This document shows, in pieces, positions 23,703 through 33,180 of a stretch of 35,898 nucleotides of DNA. The notes beneath the pieces are model-generated. The model was not told the DNA's origin. It worked only from the letters and a program-made list of their open reading frames with translations, and did not search any database. Every line of letters starts with the position of its first letter. Within the stretch, counting starts at the first letter, position 1. The translations under genes were made by a program, and so were the position numbers. Origin of the DNA: an uncultured Bacteroidales bacterium (GTDB lineage: Bacteria; Bacteroidota; Bacteroidia; Bacteroidales; F082); contig CAMZEK010000027.1 in the NCBI GenBank assembly GCA_947305795.1, forward strand, positions 1 through 35,898. The letters are read 5' to 3'.

Positions 23703-24263
23703 ATGAATAAACAGGTTTGGATAGCAATAGGCCTTATGGTGCTGATAGTCACTGCTTGCCAAAAGACGGTGGAATATCCTATTGAGCCGAAAATCACCTA
23801 CGAGAGTTTCACCTATCTCTTTAATGCTGACAGCACCTTCACTGGTCAAGGTATCCTCTCGTTTTCCTACACCGATGGTGATGGTGACCTCGGTTTGGAC
23901 GATCGCGATACCATCGCACCTTTTGGTCTCAATGACGCACATTATTATAATATGATTATCGATTACATGAAATCGGTGAACGGCGAGTTCGTGAAGGTAC
24001 CGCTGTTGAGTCCTCATGTGGCAATCGATTCTGTTGATACCCAGCTTTACGACACAGTCTCGTTCAATGCTCGTTTTCACCGTCTCCGCGATTCGGAAGA
24101 GCCAAAAGCGATTTCGGGTACGATGGAATACACTTTGACGGTGCAAAATCCCTTGTCGCCCAACGACACCATCAAATTCGAGATCCACATTCTCGACCGC
24201 GCCTTGCATGAAAGCAATGTGATACAAACCGAACCTATTTACACAAATCCTACAATACAATGA
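23703..24263 (+). CDS. Hypothetical lipoprotein
   Basis: A 186-residue protein with a lipoprotein signal ending in lipobox VTAC (C19). The mature part is acidic and beta-rich. It includes a conserved-looking FSYTDGDGDLGLDDRD segment that could bind calcium through its aspartates, and a C-terminal strand EIHILDRALHESN. I recognise it as a type of short lipoprotein common in Bacteroidota but know no function. The start at 23703 was chosen because the signal peptide begins there. Its stop overlaps the M1-peptidase ATG (ATGA), so the two are translationally coupled and may act together at the cell surface. Confidence 0.82.
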   Translation: MNKQVWIAIGLMVLIVTACQKTVEYPIEPKITYESFTYLFNADSTFTGQGILSFSYTDGDGDLGLDDRDTIAPFGLNDAHYYNMIIDYMKSVNGEFVKVPLLSPHVAIDSVDTQLYDTVSFNARFHRLRDSEEPKAISGTMEYTLTVQNPLSPNDTIKFEIHILDRALHESNVIQTEPIYTNPTIQ

Positions 24264-26560
24264 AAAAACTATTCTTGATATTGACCATGCTTTTGCTGCC
24301 TTTGGTCGCGATGAAGGCGCAAACCGCTGGCGAGAACATCGACGTAACACACTACGAAATTCACGTCAACGAGCTGGATTTTACCAACCGCACCTTGCAA
24401 GCGGAGACTTTTGTCGACCTCATAGCTACGGCCCAAGTACAACAGATTGTCCTCGAACTGAAATATTTGGAAGTCAGTTCCGTGACGGCCACAGGCGCTG
24501 CGGTTTCCGATTTTTCGCAAAGCGGCGATTTCCTGATCATCAATTTGGCTTTACCTTTGGCCAACGACAGCACGGCCACGTTTGACATCGTTTACGGCGG
24601 CTCGACCTTCAGCGAGACTTGGGGCGGCGTGGAATGGTGGGGCACCGACTACGTCTACAACCTCGGCGTAGGCTTTGACAGCCAGCCGCACAACCTCGGC
24701 AAAGCTTGGTTCCCTTGTGTCGACAACTTCACTGACAAGGCCACATACGATGTCTTTGTCACCACGACCAACGACAAGAAAGCCATTTGCGGCGGCAACC
24801 ATGTTGAGACCTTCGACAATGGCGATGGCACTTCCACTTGGTATTGGAATACGCCTCAGGAGATAGCCACCTACCATATCTCCTTCATTGTCGGTGATTT
24901 GGTGCTTTGGGAAGATGTCTATCACGGTATGGAACGCGACATCCCGATTGAGGTCTACACCACTCCAGGTTTGAGTGATCGCGTGGAGGCCACTTTTGGG
25001 AATATTCATGAAATTGTAGCGTTTTTTGAGGAGAATCTTGGCCCTTATCCCTTCAATCGTATCGGCTACCTCAGCACAAGCAAAGGTTGTATGGAGCATA
25101 CCGACAACATCGCTTTGGCGACCAGCGTCATCAGCGGCAACACTGACTATGAGGAATATCTGGCTCACGAACTCTCGCACATGTGGTCGGGCAATCTGGT
25201 GACTTGCGCCGAAGCTGGTGACATGTGGCTCAACGAGGGCTTCGCGCAGTTCTGGGGTGCGTTCTACGAGGTCGGCGTTTACGGAGAGGAGCATTTCCAA
25301 AACACCATTTCGGCCTTGGTCAACAGCATCAACACTTGGTGCAACAATGCGAATAATTGGATGCCACTTAACAATATGCCTTTGGATATGACCTACGATG
25401 GCGATGCTATCTACGACCGTGGTGCGGTCATTGTCAACACAATGATGAACTACATGGGTCGTGAGAACTTCCTTTCAGCTATGCGCCAATACTTTGACCA
25501 ATATGCTTATCAGTCAGCCACTTCCGAGCAACTGCGCGATGCGCTTATGCAGTATTCAGGCATCGACATGAACGGTTTCTTTGACAGCTATGTTTTCAGT
25601 TCTGGAATGCCACATCTCTACGCGACCATTAAAGAGGTGAATCCCGTTGGCAACCAATTCGAAGTGACGCTCAATCTTTGTTATCAACACATCGGTGATA
25701 ATCACATTGGGCAGAACAACAAGTATGATATCACCTTCATTGGACCTGATTTTCAGTTGGTAACCGAAAAAGTCAGTTGGGATGGTCTGCACGGGAATAC
25801 AACGGTAGTACTTGATTTTGAGCCTATTGGAATGGTCAATGACTTCAACAACAATTGGTTGGACGGTAGGACGCAAAAGAACATGATGCTGAAGAGTACT
25901 TCGCAAGAGAGTTTCGCCCATTTTATCGCCAAACCCAATGCCATTACCGATTCGGTCTTTGTCAGCGTGGAGAATCATCTCGTAGAACCTTACGACAATC
26001 CGTTGATTCCTGACCTTAAACTTTCCACCAAGCATTTTTGGACCATCAACCGCTACGATTTTGGTGAGGCTGAAGTGGAAGGCTGGTTTGACTATTCCAA
26101 GAACAATGACGGTGACATTATCCAAACACTAAACGATTCAGCCACTTTGCTCTATCGTTGCAATGCCACGGAAGCTTGGCACGAAATTGCCTATACCCTT
26201 TATCCAGGCAGCTCCTGGAAACAAGGCCGCTTCATCGTTGATGATATTCAGTCGGGAGAATATGCTATTGCTGCATGGGATAAGGAATGCTTGGGACAGC
26301 AAGAGTTTGCGGAACCTGAAAAAGCCATGAAACTGTTTCCCAATCCCGCCACAGAGCAATTGAATGTCAGATGGAACGATGTTTCCGATGGCCAAATTCT
26401 CATCTGCGACGGACAGGGAAAAGCGTTGAAACAAATAGGTTTTTTGAGCACCAACCGCATGACCATTTACATTAACGACTTGCCTAAAGGATGGTATTCC
26501 GTGGTTCGGATGAATAAAAACGGAACGATTATCGAAACTCAAATACTTATTGTAAAATGA
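24260..26560 (+). CDS. M1-family metallopeptidase with T9SS sorting domain
   Basis: A 766-residue secreted zinc peptidase. Signal peptide 1-20; N-terminal beta-saddle domain; catalytic domain with HELSH (303-307) and the third zinc ligand E326 in WLNEGFAQF; and GCMEH (276-280) at the place of the aminopeptidase G-x-M-E-N motif, with histidine instead of asparagine. Residues 691-766 form a type IX secretion C-terminal domain (KLFPNPATEQLNV, then DLPKGWYSV), so the enzyme should cross the outer membrane by the T9SS and be released or anchored on the surface. It is coupled by ATGA overlaps to lipoprotein genes on both sides. It probably trims peptides for uptake; the specificity is not readable. 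Confidence 0.93.
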   Translation: MKKLFLILTMLLLPLVAMKAQTAGENIDVTHYEIHVNELDFTNRTLQAETFVDLIATAQVQQIVLELKYLEVSSVTATGAAVSDFSQSGDFLIINLALPLANDSTATFDIVYGGSTFSETWGGVEWWGTDYVYNLGVGFDSQPHNLGKAWFPCVDNFTDKATYDVFVTTTNDKKAICGGNHVETFDNGDGTSTWYWNTPQEIATYHISFIVGDLVLWEDVYHGMERDIPIEVYTTPGLSDRVEATFGNIHEIVAFFEENLGPYPFNRIGYLSTSKGCMEHTDNIALATSVISGNTDYEEYLAHELSHMWSGNLVTCAEAGDMWLNEGFAQFWGAFYEVGVYGEEHFQNTISALVNSINTWCNNANNWMPLNNMPLDMTYDGDAIYDRGAVIVNTMMNYMGRENFLSAMRQYFDQYAYQSATSEQLRDALMQYSGIDMNGFFDSYVFSSGMPHLYATIKEVNPVGNQFEVTLNLCYQHIGDNHIGQNNKYDITFIGPDFQLVTEKVSWDGLHGNTTVVLDFEPIGMVNDFNNNWLDGRTQKNMMLKSTSQESFAHFIAKPNAITDSVFVSVENHLVEPYDNPLIPDLKLSTKHFWTINRYDFGEAEVEGWFDYSKNNDGDIIQTLNDSATLLYRCNATEAWHEIAYTLYPGSSWKQGRFIVDDIQSGEYAIAAWDKECLGQQEFAEPEKAMKLFPNPATEQLNVRWNDVSDGQILICDGQGKALKQIGFLSTNRMTIYINDLPKGWYSVVRMNKNGTIIETQILIVK

Positions 26561-27081
26561 AACAGACTATGAAAAAAATAGCACTTGTTTTGCTCGTTCT
26601 CGCCTGTGTTTCATGCGAGAAACCTGCTGAAAAAAGATGGGAAAAGTTTTACGGTTATACCAACGCCGACATAACTGGACAGTACACCAACTCCTACATT
26701 TCTGATGCTTTTGAAGACATTAGCGAGAGCGGCTACTGCACTATCTGCGATGATGCCGACATCAACATTATAGCCAATCAGGGGAATACAGTCTCATTCT
26801 GTTTTAAAAGTGTCAAAGGCAACTTGGAGAAAACCCTCACAGGTGTTCCAACCTTGAACAATGATGACTATCTGATGCAGCTTTACAGCAGCAAAACCTT
26901 TCTTTCGAGTTTGAAATTCTATAGCTTTAAATTGTTTTCGAGAGTCTATCACGACAAGGATCAGATGGTTCGCTTGCATGGCTATGTCTCCAAGGACTTT
27001 TATGTGATAGAAAACAACAATGGTTTTAGCGATACGATAATCGACTATTCCGATGTCTATTATTTTGACGTAATTAAGTAA
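26557..27081 (+). CDS. Hypothetical lipoprotein
   Basis: A 174-residue protein with a lipoprotein signal ending at lipobox CVSC (C20, counted from the first ATG). The first ATG overlaps the stop of the M1-peptidase gene (ATGA); a second ATG four codons later (26569) would also give a good signal peptide. The mature part has cysteines in GYCTICDDADINI and alternates short beta strands with no family I recognise. Its position inside the M1-peptidase operon suggests a surface role linked to that enzyme, but no function can be assigned. Confidence 0.78.
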   Translation: MKQTMKKIALVLLVLACVSCEKPAEKRWEKFYGYTNADITGQYTNSYISDAFEDISESGYCTICDDADINIIANQGNTVSFCFKSVKGNLEKTLTGVPTLNNDDYLMQLYSSKTFLSSLKFYSFKLFSRVYHDKDQMVRLHGYVSKDFYVIENNNGFSDTIIDYSDVYYFDVIK

Positions 27082-27108
27082 CAGGCCTTTTATTAAACAT
27101 TCACTAAA

Positions 27109-28302
27109 ATGAAAAAAGCAATCTTTACTTTGGCCGTCTTTGCGATGGCGTTTGGAAATGTGGGCTTTGCCCAAAAAGTGGCTAATTTGAGGGCTTCTGA
27201 ATTGAAAATGGTGATGAGCCATTATGGACTTCGTGCCGAAGGCGACTTGCCTGAAACTGCTGTTTGGAGGAATACAAGTGGGTACGAGCAAAAGCGCATC
27301 TACAGATATGATGAGTGTGATTTTTATTTGACGGAGATGCTTGAACAAGCAAAGATTGACGGCAACTGGGTAAATGATGAGTTGGTGACTTATGATTATG
27401 GCTTCGATGGCGAAGTGCTGGAAGTCTATGATAAGGCATGGTATGAAGAAGATTGGTATGAAATTGGTTGGGCTACCTACACCTACGGTCAAGACGAGAT
27501 GGATATTGTCTACCAATTTCGGGAAATAGGTGAGGACTGGCAAAATTATCTTAAGGAAGTCTATAATTATAATGGAAGTGTGACTACCGTTTTACTATGG
27601 ACATGGAACGGTAATACTTGGTCCTCTTCTGAGCTACATACCTATACCTATGGTGACACTTCAGTTGATGTGTTGAAGCAATACATGCAAGGTGGTGCCT
27701 GGCAAAACGACGAGAAAGACACTTACACGCTTGATTTTGATGGGCATGTAACAGAAATTCTCATTGAGGATTGGCAGAATAACACATGGGTGAATGAAAA
27801 AAAGGTGAGTTACTATTTTGAAACTGGTTCACCTGATTATGATGTCAGGGAGGAGTTTGATTGGGAGAACGGTGCTTGGGTGCAGAATCATAGAAGTAGT
27901 TATTCTTATCAGGATGGTAATGCATACGCTGCATATTGTGTGAGATTAGAAGATGGTGAATTTGTAGTGGTCAATGGCGAACTGGAAATGGCTTATGGTC
28001 ACAATACTAATAGCGAGTCATTCGTTGGCTGCGAGATTGAAATGACTTACGTTGATGTGACGGGCATTGGCGAAAGCCCCCAAACCACTAACTTCAAGCT
28101 GTATCCCGTACCCGCTGAAAACGAAATCCAGATTCAGTCAGAGAGCTTCCAAAAGGCTGAAATCTACAACATTACAGGCCAGAAGCTGATGGAAAGCAAT
28201 GTGAACACTTTTAATGTCAGTGCGTTGAGCCAAGGCGTTTATTTGCTGAAGGTCTACGACCTTGACGGCAACAGCGAAACCCAAAGAATCGTTGTCAAAT
28301 AA
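27109..28302 (+). CDS. Secreted tryptophan-repeat protein with T9SS sorting domain
   Basis: A 397-residue protein with a signal peptide (1-21). Residues about 60-270 hold seven repeats of 27-30 residues, each centred on a tryptophan in a G/N-x-W-x-N-type turn (W87, W116, W144, W171, W198, W227, W257) and followed by a Y-x-Y strand. This looks like a beta-repeat fold of a kind common in Bacteroidales surface proteins. Residues 328-397 are a type IX secretion C-terminal domain (FKLYPVPAENEIQI, GVYLLKVYDLDG). It lies 27 bases after the lipoprotein gene and is probably the last gene of the operon, with a strong hairpin after it. It may be an adhesin or glycan-binding protein, which is a guess. 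Confidence 0.85.
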   Translation: MKKAIFTLAVFAMAFGNVGFAQKVANLRASELKMVMSHYGLRAEGDLPETAVWRNTSGYEQKRIYRYDECDFYLTEMLEQAKIDGNWVNDELVTYDYGFDGEVLEVYDKAWYEEDWYEIGWATYTYGQDEMDIVYQFREIGEDWQNYLKEVYNYNGSVTTVLLWTWNGNTWSSSELHTYTYGDTSVDVLKQYMQGGAWQNDEKDTYTLDFDGHVTEILIEDWQNNTWVNEKKVSYYFETGSPDYDVREEFDWENGAWVQNHRSSYSYQDGNAYAAYCVRLEDGEFVVVNGELEMAYGHNTNSESFVGCEIEMTYVDVTGIGESPQTTNFKLYPVPAENEIQIQSESFQKAEIYNITGQKLMESNVNTFNVSALSQGVYLLKVYDLDGNSETQRIVVK

Positions 28303-28323
28303 TTGGTTGTAGAATTCTATAAT

Positions 28324-28376
28324 AATCCCCTGACATGCCATTGCGAGCGAAGCGTGGCAATTTATGTTAGGGGATT
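28324..28376. terminator. Large hairpin between convergent genes, with interspersed-repeat core
   Basis: AATCCCCT pairs with AGGGGATT and inner ACAT with ATGT, around a core TGCCA..TGGCA carrying TTGCGAGCGAAGCG. The core resembles a palindromic repeat I recall from many bacterial genomes. It separates two convergent genes and probably ends both transcripts. Confidence 0.7.
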
Positions 28377-28383
28377 GTTGTTG

Positions 28384-29892
28384 TCATTTCTTCAGCGTAA
28401 TCCTGAATGTCGTCCCTTGTCCCACGATTGACGACTTGACGAAAATTTTACCCTTGTGGTAATCCTCGATGATGCGTTTGGCCAATGAGAGGCCGAGACC
28501 CCAACCTCGTTTCTTGCTGGTGTAGCCAGGATTGAACACCATCTTGAGTTTCGATTTCGGGATGCCTTTGCCCGTGTCGCTAAGGTCCAAATGGATATGG
28601 TCGCCGTCGTCGATGAGATCGAGGGTGATTTTACCCTTGTCGCCCATCGCATCGATGGCGTTTTTGGTCAGGTTTTCCAAAACCCAACGGAACAGCGATG
28701 GAATCAAGGGCATAATCAACTCACCTTCAGGCAAGTTGATTTCAAAATCAAACTTCTTCGAGAAACGTTTTTGCAAGTAGTCCATCGTGTCGCGGATAAG
28801 GAAGTTGATGTCGGCAGGTTCCAACACGGGCACTGAGCCGATTTTCGAGAAACGGTCGGCCACGATTTGTAGTCGTTCAATGTCCTTTTCCATCTCGTGT
28901 GTGCCCACGAAAGGCTCTTCTTGCATTTTCAGGAGTTCAATCCAGCCCATCAGAGAGGAGAGTGGTGTGCCGAGTTGGTGCGCGGTCTCCTTGGCCATGC
29001 CTGCCCACACTTGGTTTTGTTCTGAACGCCGTGCCGAGCTGAACAGCAGATACGCAATAAGGATAATCAGTGCGGCCACAACGAACTGGATCATTGGGTA
29101 ATAGCGCATCTGTTCCACAAGGTCGGAGGTGCGGTAGAAGATGGTAGCTTTGCCCGTGTTCATGAACTCGATTTGCAGCGGGTCGTTCTCGTTGCGCATG
29201 ATTTCCAATTGTCGGGCCACATAAGTGCTGTCTTTCATCATCAGTGTGTCGAGGTTGCCATAGCTGAGGATTATCGTTTGGTCTTCGTTGGTGATGATGA
29301 CGGGCGCGCCCACCGAGTTGAGCGTGATTTCTTCCATGAAGTGGTTGATCATGCCTTCCAAAACGGCCTTCAACTCGGTGTAAATCAGCGATTCGTTATA
29401 ATAGAGCCGCTGCACGGTACCATATCCCGGGTCAATCTTGATGGGCGGAAACTTGGAGTAATAATGCTTCATCTCCTCGTCGAAGGTCTTTTTGCTTTCT
29501 TGTTCGGGAGGCAGGTTGCTCGAAAACATGATGTTGCCTTTTTCGTCGGTGATGACGAGCGGGATGCTGATGTTATTGCGAATGATGTCAAGGTAAATGG
29601 CTGTGTTCTCGTTGCTTGAAATGTCGATGACACGACGATAAGCGTTGGCCAACAGGTCGACGCGCAACTGTTCCTGTTCGCTCACTTTGTTGAAGAACTC
29701 TTCCGTCGATTTCATCATGACGGCATGTTGTTCCATGGCGGCGGCCCACATTTTCACTTGGCGGGTTTCCTGCTCCGCAATGGACTTCACAAGGCGGTTG
29801 GTATACCACAACGAAGCCGAAATGAAAAGCAGGGCGATGATGGCCAAGGCCCATTTCCATTGCTTCTTGTTCGTGTAGAGGTTCGCTTTCAC
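28384..29892 (-). CDS. Sensor histidine kinase (HisKA/HATPase), orphan
   Basis: A 502-residue membrane kinase. Two membrane helices (about 13-31 and 264-284) enclose a periplasmic sensor domain of about 230 residues. The H box is AKETAHQLGTPLSS with phospho-acceptor H305, then N box ENLTKNAIDAMGDKG and G boxes DTGKGIPKS and GWGLGLSLAKRI. The start is a GTG at 29892; no ATG lies before the first helix. It follows rpoN by 75 bases on the same strand, with a stem-loop between. No response regulator is adjacent. Closeness to rpoN suggests a partner regulator that acts with sigma-54, encoded elsewhere; this is inference. Confidence 0.92.
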   Translation of the reverse strand: MKANLYTNKKQWKWALAIIALLFISASLWYTNRLVKSIAEQETRQVKMWAAAMEQHAVMMKSTEEFFNKVSEQEQLRVDLLANAYRRVIDISSNENTAIYLDIIRNNISIPLVITDEKGNIMFSSNLPPEQESKKTFDEEMKHYYSKFPPIKIDPGYGTVQRLYYNESLIYTELKAVLEGMINHFMEEITLNSVGAPVIITNEDQTIILSYGNLDTLMMKDSTYVARQLEIMRNENDPLQIEFMNTGKATIFYRTSDLVEQMRYYPMIQFVVAALIILIAYLLFSSARRSEQNQVWAGMAKETAHQLGTPLSSLMGWIELLKMQEEPFVGTHEMEKDIERLQIVADRFSKIGSVPVLEPADINFLIRDTMDYLQKRFSKKFDFEINLPEGELIMPLIPSLFRWVLENLTKNAIDAMGDKGKITLDLIDDGDHIHLDLSDTGKGIPKSKLKMVFNPGYTSKKRGWGLGLSLAKRIIEDYHKGKIFVKSSIVGQGTTFRITLKK

Positions 29893-29940
29893 GTATTCAA
29901 AAACGAAGTTTTCACCTTATTATTATACTTTCGTATGGGG

Positions 29941-29969
29941 AATCCTCCCTTAATCGGGGTGGGAGGATT
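29941..29969 (-). terminator. Stem-loop after rpoN
   Basis: AATCCTCCC (29941-29949) pairs perfectly with GGGAGGATT (29961-29969), overlapping the last two bases of the rpoN stop codon. There is no T run on the minus strand, so it may be an attenuator or an RNA-stabilising end rather than a full terminator. Confidence 0.5.
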
Positions 29970-31467
29970 AAATCTTCTTTCTCATCCTTCCCACAGGAAT
30001 TCCCAACTGCTCGCGGTACTTTGCCACGGTGCGTCGTGCGATGGGATAGCCTTTGTCCTTGAGCACGAACATGAGTTGTTCGTCGGTCATGGGGTTGGCC
30101 TTGTCCTCACTTTCCACGCTGTCTTTCAGGATTTTCTTGATTTCGCGGGTGGAGACTTCTTCGCCCTCATTGTTGGTGATGCCTTCACTGAAGAAGAACT
30201 TCAACAGGAAGGTGCCGTAGGGCGTCTGTACGTATTTGCTGTTGGCCACGCGCGAGATGGTGGAGATGTCTAGCCCGACTTTATCGGCTACATCCTTGAG
30301 AATCATCGGCTTGAGTTGGGTTTCGTCGCCTGTCAGGAAATAGTCCTTCTGAATGTCGACAATGGCCTTCATGGTGATGTAGAGCGTGTTTTGTCGTTGG
30401 TTAATGGCATCGATGAACCACTTGGCGGAGTCGATTTTCTGCCTGACGAACTGCGCGGCTTCCTGCATGTTGCGCGTGTCCTTGCTCTTGCTGAACTCGT
30501 CGAGCATCTTGAGGTATTGCCTGCTGACGTGCAGTTCAGGCGTGTTCCTTCCGTCCAACGACAGCTCGACTTTCCCGTCCCTGACGGAAACGAAGAAGTC
30601 GGGCGTGATGTAATGGATGTTTTTTGTGCCCGAAGTGGAGGCATCGGCAGGTTTGGGATTGAGTTTCAGAATCGCGTCCAAGGCAGGTTTCAGCTCTCGG
30701 TTGCTGACTTCTAACTTCTTGCCGATTTTGTCGTAATGCTTTCTCGTGAACTCTTCAAAAAAGTCCTTGAGGATGATCATGGAGAGCTTGTAGTCCGCGA
30801 AAGGATTCTCTTCTTGCAGTCGTTGAAGCTGGATGAGCAGGCATTCCTGCAAGTTTCGGGCTGCAATTCCTGGAGGATCAAGCTGTTGCACAATGTGAAG
30901 CACTTTCTCCACTTCTTCTTCGGAGGTCTCCAAGTTCATCGTGAAGAGCAGGTCGTCCACAATGTTCGGGACGGGACGGTTGAGGTAGCCGTTGTCGTCG
31001 AGGTTGCCAATGATGTATTCCCCGATTTGGAGTTGTTCGTCCGACAAATCATGATACGCAAGTTGTTGGTTCAGATAGTCTTGGAAAGTTTCCTCATTGA
31101 CGATAGGAGCCTCGTAGGGGTCGTCGTCGCTGCTGTAGTTGTTGGTTTGCAGCTTGTAGGAATAGTCGTCCAAGTCTTCTTCTGGCAGGTAATCGTTGAT
31201 GTCGAATTCATCGTCCTTGTTGAAGTTGACTTCCTCGTCGTTGTAGTCGTCGTTTTCGCCGTCATCGTTGTCGTCAACGGTTGGCTCGTTGTCCTCATAA
31301 TCATCGCGCTCATGCGACTCTTCCAAGGCGGGGTTGATTTCAAGCTCTTCCTTGATGCGCTGTTCGAGTTCCATGATGGGCAACTGCAGCAGCTTCATCA
31401 GTTGGATCTGCTGCGGCGACAGTTTCAGTTCCTGCCGCTGGGTTTGAGTCAATCGTTGGTTGTTCAT
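29968..31467 (-). CDS. rpoN: RNA polymerase sigma-54 factor RpoN
   Basis: A 499-residue sigma-54 factor. Region I (1-50) is Gln/Leu-rich (LKLSPQQIQLMKLLQLP) and contacts activator proteins. It is followed by a very acidic region II (about 50-110, many D/E/N residues), the core-binding region, a helix-turn-helix, and the RpoN box ARRTVAKYR (477-485) that reads the -24 element. The end GIPVGRMRKKI is typical. It controls promoters that need an enhancer-binding AAA+ activator; none is in this window. It lies downstream of asnS on the same strand, separated by a repeat hairpin. Confidence 0.97.
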   Translation of the reverse strand: MNNQRLTQTQRQELKLSPQQIQLMKLLQLPIMELEQRIKEELEINPALEESHERDDYEDNEPTVDDNDDGENDDYNDEEVNFNKDDEFDINDYLPEEDLDDYSYKLQTNNYSSDDDPYEAPIVNEETFQDYLNQQLAYHDLSDEQLQIGEYIIGNLDDNGYLNRPVPNIVDDLLFTMNLETSEEEVEKVLHIVQQLDPPGIAARNLQECLLIQLQRLQEENPFADYKLSMIILKDFFEEFTRKHYDKIGKKLEVSNRELKPALDAILKLNPKPADASTSGTKNIHYITPDFFVSVRDGKVELSLDGRNTPELHVSRQYLKMLDEFSKSKDTRNMQEAAQFVRQKIDSAKWFIDAINQRQNTLYITMKAIVDIQKDYFLTGDETQLKPMILKDVADKVGLDISTISRVANSKYVQTPYGTFLLKFFFSEGITNNEGEEVSTREIKKILKDSVESEDKANPMTDEQLMFVLKDKGYPIARRTVAKYREQLGIPVGRMRKKI

Positions 31468-31486
31468 TTTCAGTTGTTCAGTTTGG

Positions 31487-31549
31487 AGTTGTTTAGTTGT
31501 TCAGTTAGTCGTTGTCCCTTCAACTGAACAACTGAATAACTAAACAACT
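31487..31549. repeat. Facing 8-bp repeat arrays forming a hairpin (asnS-rpoN gap)
   Basis: AGTTGTTT/AGTTGTTC units (31487-31506) face AACTGAAT/AACTAAAC units (31530-31549); the 20-base arms match at 19 positions as reverse complements. More units extend on both sides (about 31471-31555). The organisation is the same as at 3744-3827. Confidence 0.8.
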
Positions 31550-31557
31550 GACAACTA

Positions 31558-32997
31558 TTAATATAGGCAGTTTTTTGGAGTACGCGGGAACGGAATGACG
31601 TCGCGGATGTTGCCCATGCCCGTGATGAAGAGCATAAGGCGCTCGAAGCCAAGTCCGTAGCCCGAGTGTGGCACCGAGCCGAAGCGGCGGCTGTCCAAGT
31701 ACCAGTTCATGGATTCCTCGGGAATGCCGACTTCGTGCATACGATCGAGAATCTTGTTGATGTCGGTCTCACGCTCTGACCCGCCGATGATTTCGCCTAT
31801 GCCGGGGAAGAGCACGTCCATGGCGCGGACGGTCTTGCCGTCGTCGTTTTGCTTCATGTAGAAAGCCTTGATTGCTTTCGGGTAGTCGGTCAGGATGACG
31901 GGCTTCTTGAAGTGCTTCTCGACGAGATAACGCTCGTGCTCGGATTGCAAATCTACGCCCCAGCCGTCGACGGGATATTGGAACTTGCCCTTCTTGTTGT
32001 AGTTCGAATTATGCAAGATGTCGATGGCTTCAGTGTAGGTCAAGCGGACAAACTCATGTTCCAACACGAAGTGCAGCTTGCTGATGAGTTCCATCGACTT
32101 TTCTTCCTCTTTCTTGCCTTTTTCTTCGTCTTGGAGGCGCTTGCTGAGGAATTGCAGGTCGTCCATGCAGTTGTCCAAAGCGTACTGAATCAAGTATTTG
32201 AGCATCTCCTCAGCAAGGTCCATGTTGTCGGTGATGTCGTAGAAGGCCATTTCAGGCTCAATCATCCAGAACTCGGCCAAGTGGCGCGTAGTATTGGAAT
32301 TCTCGGCGCGGAAGGTCGGGCCGAAAGTGTAAATCTTGCCCAGAGCTGTGGCCGCCAACTCGCCTTCCAATTGACCAGAAACGGTAAGGTTGGTCGACTT
32401 GCCGAAGAAGTCCTGCTTGTAGTCGATGTTGCCCTGCTCGTCGCGAGGCGGATTGTTCAAGTCCAAGGTGGTCACTTGGAACATCTCGCCGGCGCCTTCC
32501 GCATCGGAGGCGGTGATGAGCGGCGTGTGTATGTTGTAGAAGCCCCTCTCAGTGAAGAACTTATGGATGGCGAACACCATGGCGTGGCGCAGGCGCATCA
32601 CGGCACCGAAAGTGTTGGTGCGGAAACGCAGGTGAGCGATGTCGCGCAGGAACTCCAAGGAGTGTTTCTTGGGTTGCAGCGGGTATTCGTCGGGATTGGC
32701 GGGACCGAACAGCCCGATTTCCTTCACGGAAAGCTCCACGGCTTGACCACTGCCCATCGAGGCGACCAAAACACCCTTGGCCCAAAGGGATGCACCCGCG
32801 TGCATCAAGGCCAAATTTTCTTCTGGGATGACGTTCAGGTCAATGACCAGTTGCAGGTTGTTGATGGTGGAGCCGTCGTTTAAGGCGATGAAGGCCACGT
32901 TCTTGCTGCCGCGCTTGTTGCGCACCCAGCCCATTACAGTAATCTCATTGTCAGAGGCTTGCATCTGCAAGGCTTGCTTGATTTCTACTCTTTTCAT
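31558..32997 (-). CDS. asnS: Asparaginyl-tRNA synthetase
   Basis: A 479-residue class IIb synthetase. The N-terminal OB-fold anticodon-binding domain (about 15-105) includes [17 protein letters not shown]. Motif 2 is [19 protein letters not shown], and motif 3 is [14 protein letters not shown] followed by the usual C-terminus [17 protein letters not shown] charged segment near [16 protein letters not shown] is a lineage-type insertion. Length and motifs are normal for Bacteroidota AsnRS. It is transcribed towards rpoN and may be co-transcribed with it through the repeat hairpin. Confidence 0.97.
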   Translation of the reverse strand: MKRVEIKQALQMQASDNEITVMGWVRNKRGSKNVAFIALNDGSTINNLQLVIDLNVIPEENLALMHAGASLWAKGVLVASMGSGQAVELSVKEIGLFGPANPDEYPLQPKKHSLEFLRDIAHLRFRTNTFGAVMRLRHAMVFAIHKFFTERGFYNIHTPLITASDAEGAGEMFQVTTLDLNNPPRDEQGNIDYKQDFFGKSTNLTVSGQLEGELAATALGKIYTFGPTFRAENSNTTRHLAEFWMIEPEMAFYDITDNMDLAEEMLKYLIQYALDNCMDDLQFLSKRLQDEEKGKKEEEKSMELISKLHFVLEHEFVRLTYTEAIDILHNSNYNKKGKFQYPVDGWGVDLQSEHERYLVEKHFKKPVILTDYPKAIKAFYMKQNDDGKTVRAMDVLFPGIGEIIGGSERETDINKILDRMHEVGIPEESMNWYLDSRRFGSVPHSGYGLGFERLMLFITGMGNIRDVIPFPRTPKNCLY

Positions 32998-33037
32998 ATT
33001 ATGATACTATTCTTTGTCGAGTGTTATAATTAATGTG

Positions 33038-33045
33038 CAAAGAAA
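33038..33045 (-). promoter_or_regulatory. Possible -7 box for asnS
   Basis: The minus strand reads TTTCTTTG, one mismatch from TAnnTTTG at the second base, about 40 bases before the asnS ATG. Confidence 0.4.
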
Positions 33046-33079
33046 CGAAAAAAAACGCTATGGTCAGTCAAAAATGCTG

Positions 33080-33087
33080 TATATTTG
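33080..33087 (+). promoter_or_regulatory. -7 box upstream of GNAT/DAHP-synthase gene
   Basis: TATATTTG is a full consensus match. The leader to the ATG at 33223 would be about 130 bases, and holds the short palindrome at 33181-33193 and a doubtful 36-codon ORF (33096-33206). Confidence 0.6.
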
Positions 33088-33180
33088 CAATCATTATGGC
33101 CAACACGGGGTTTAACGGAATGATGGTTTCGTTTGTCGGCAGGAGTTCCATTGCATTCCACAACCTGCCTATTGTCCGTC

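Noticed and set aside
31100..31330. Acidic stretch of RpoN as a possible novel domain
   Set aside because: An acidic, poorly conserved region II is normal for sigma-54, especially in this phylum.
31849..32883. 344-codon open frame antisense to asnS
   Set aside because: Its composition (repeated L, V, E, H, Q) mirrors the codons of AsnRS; no signal or motif supports it.
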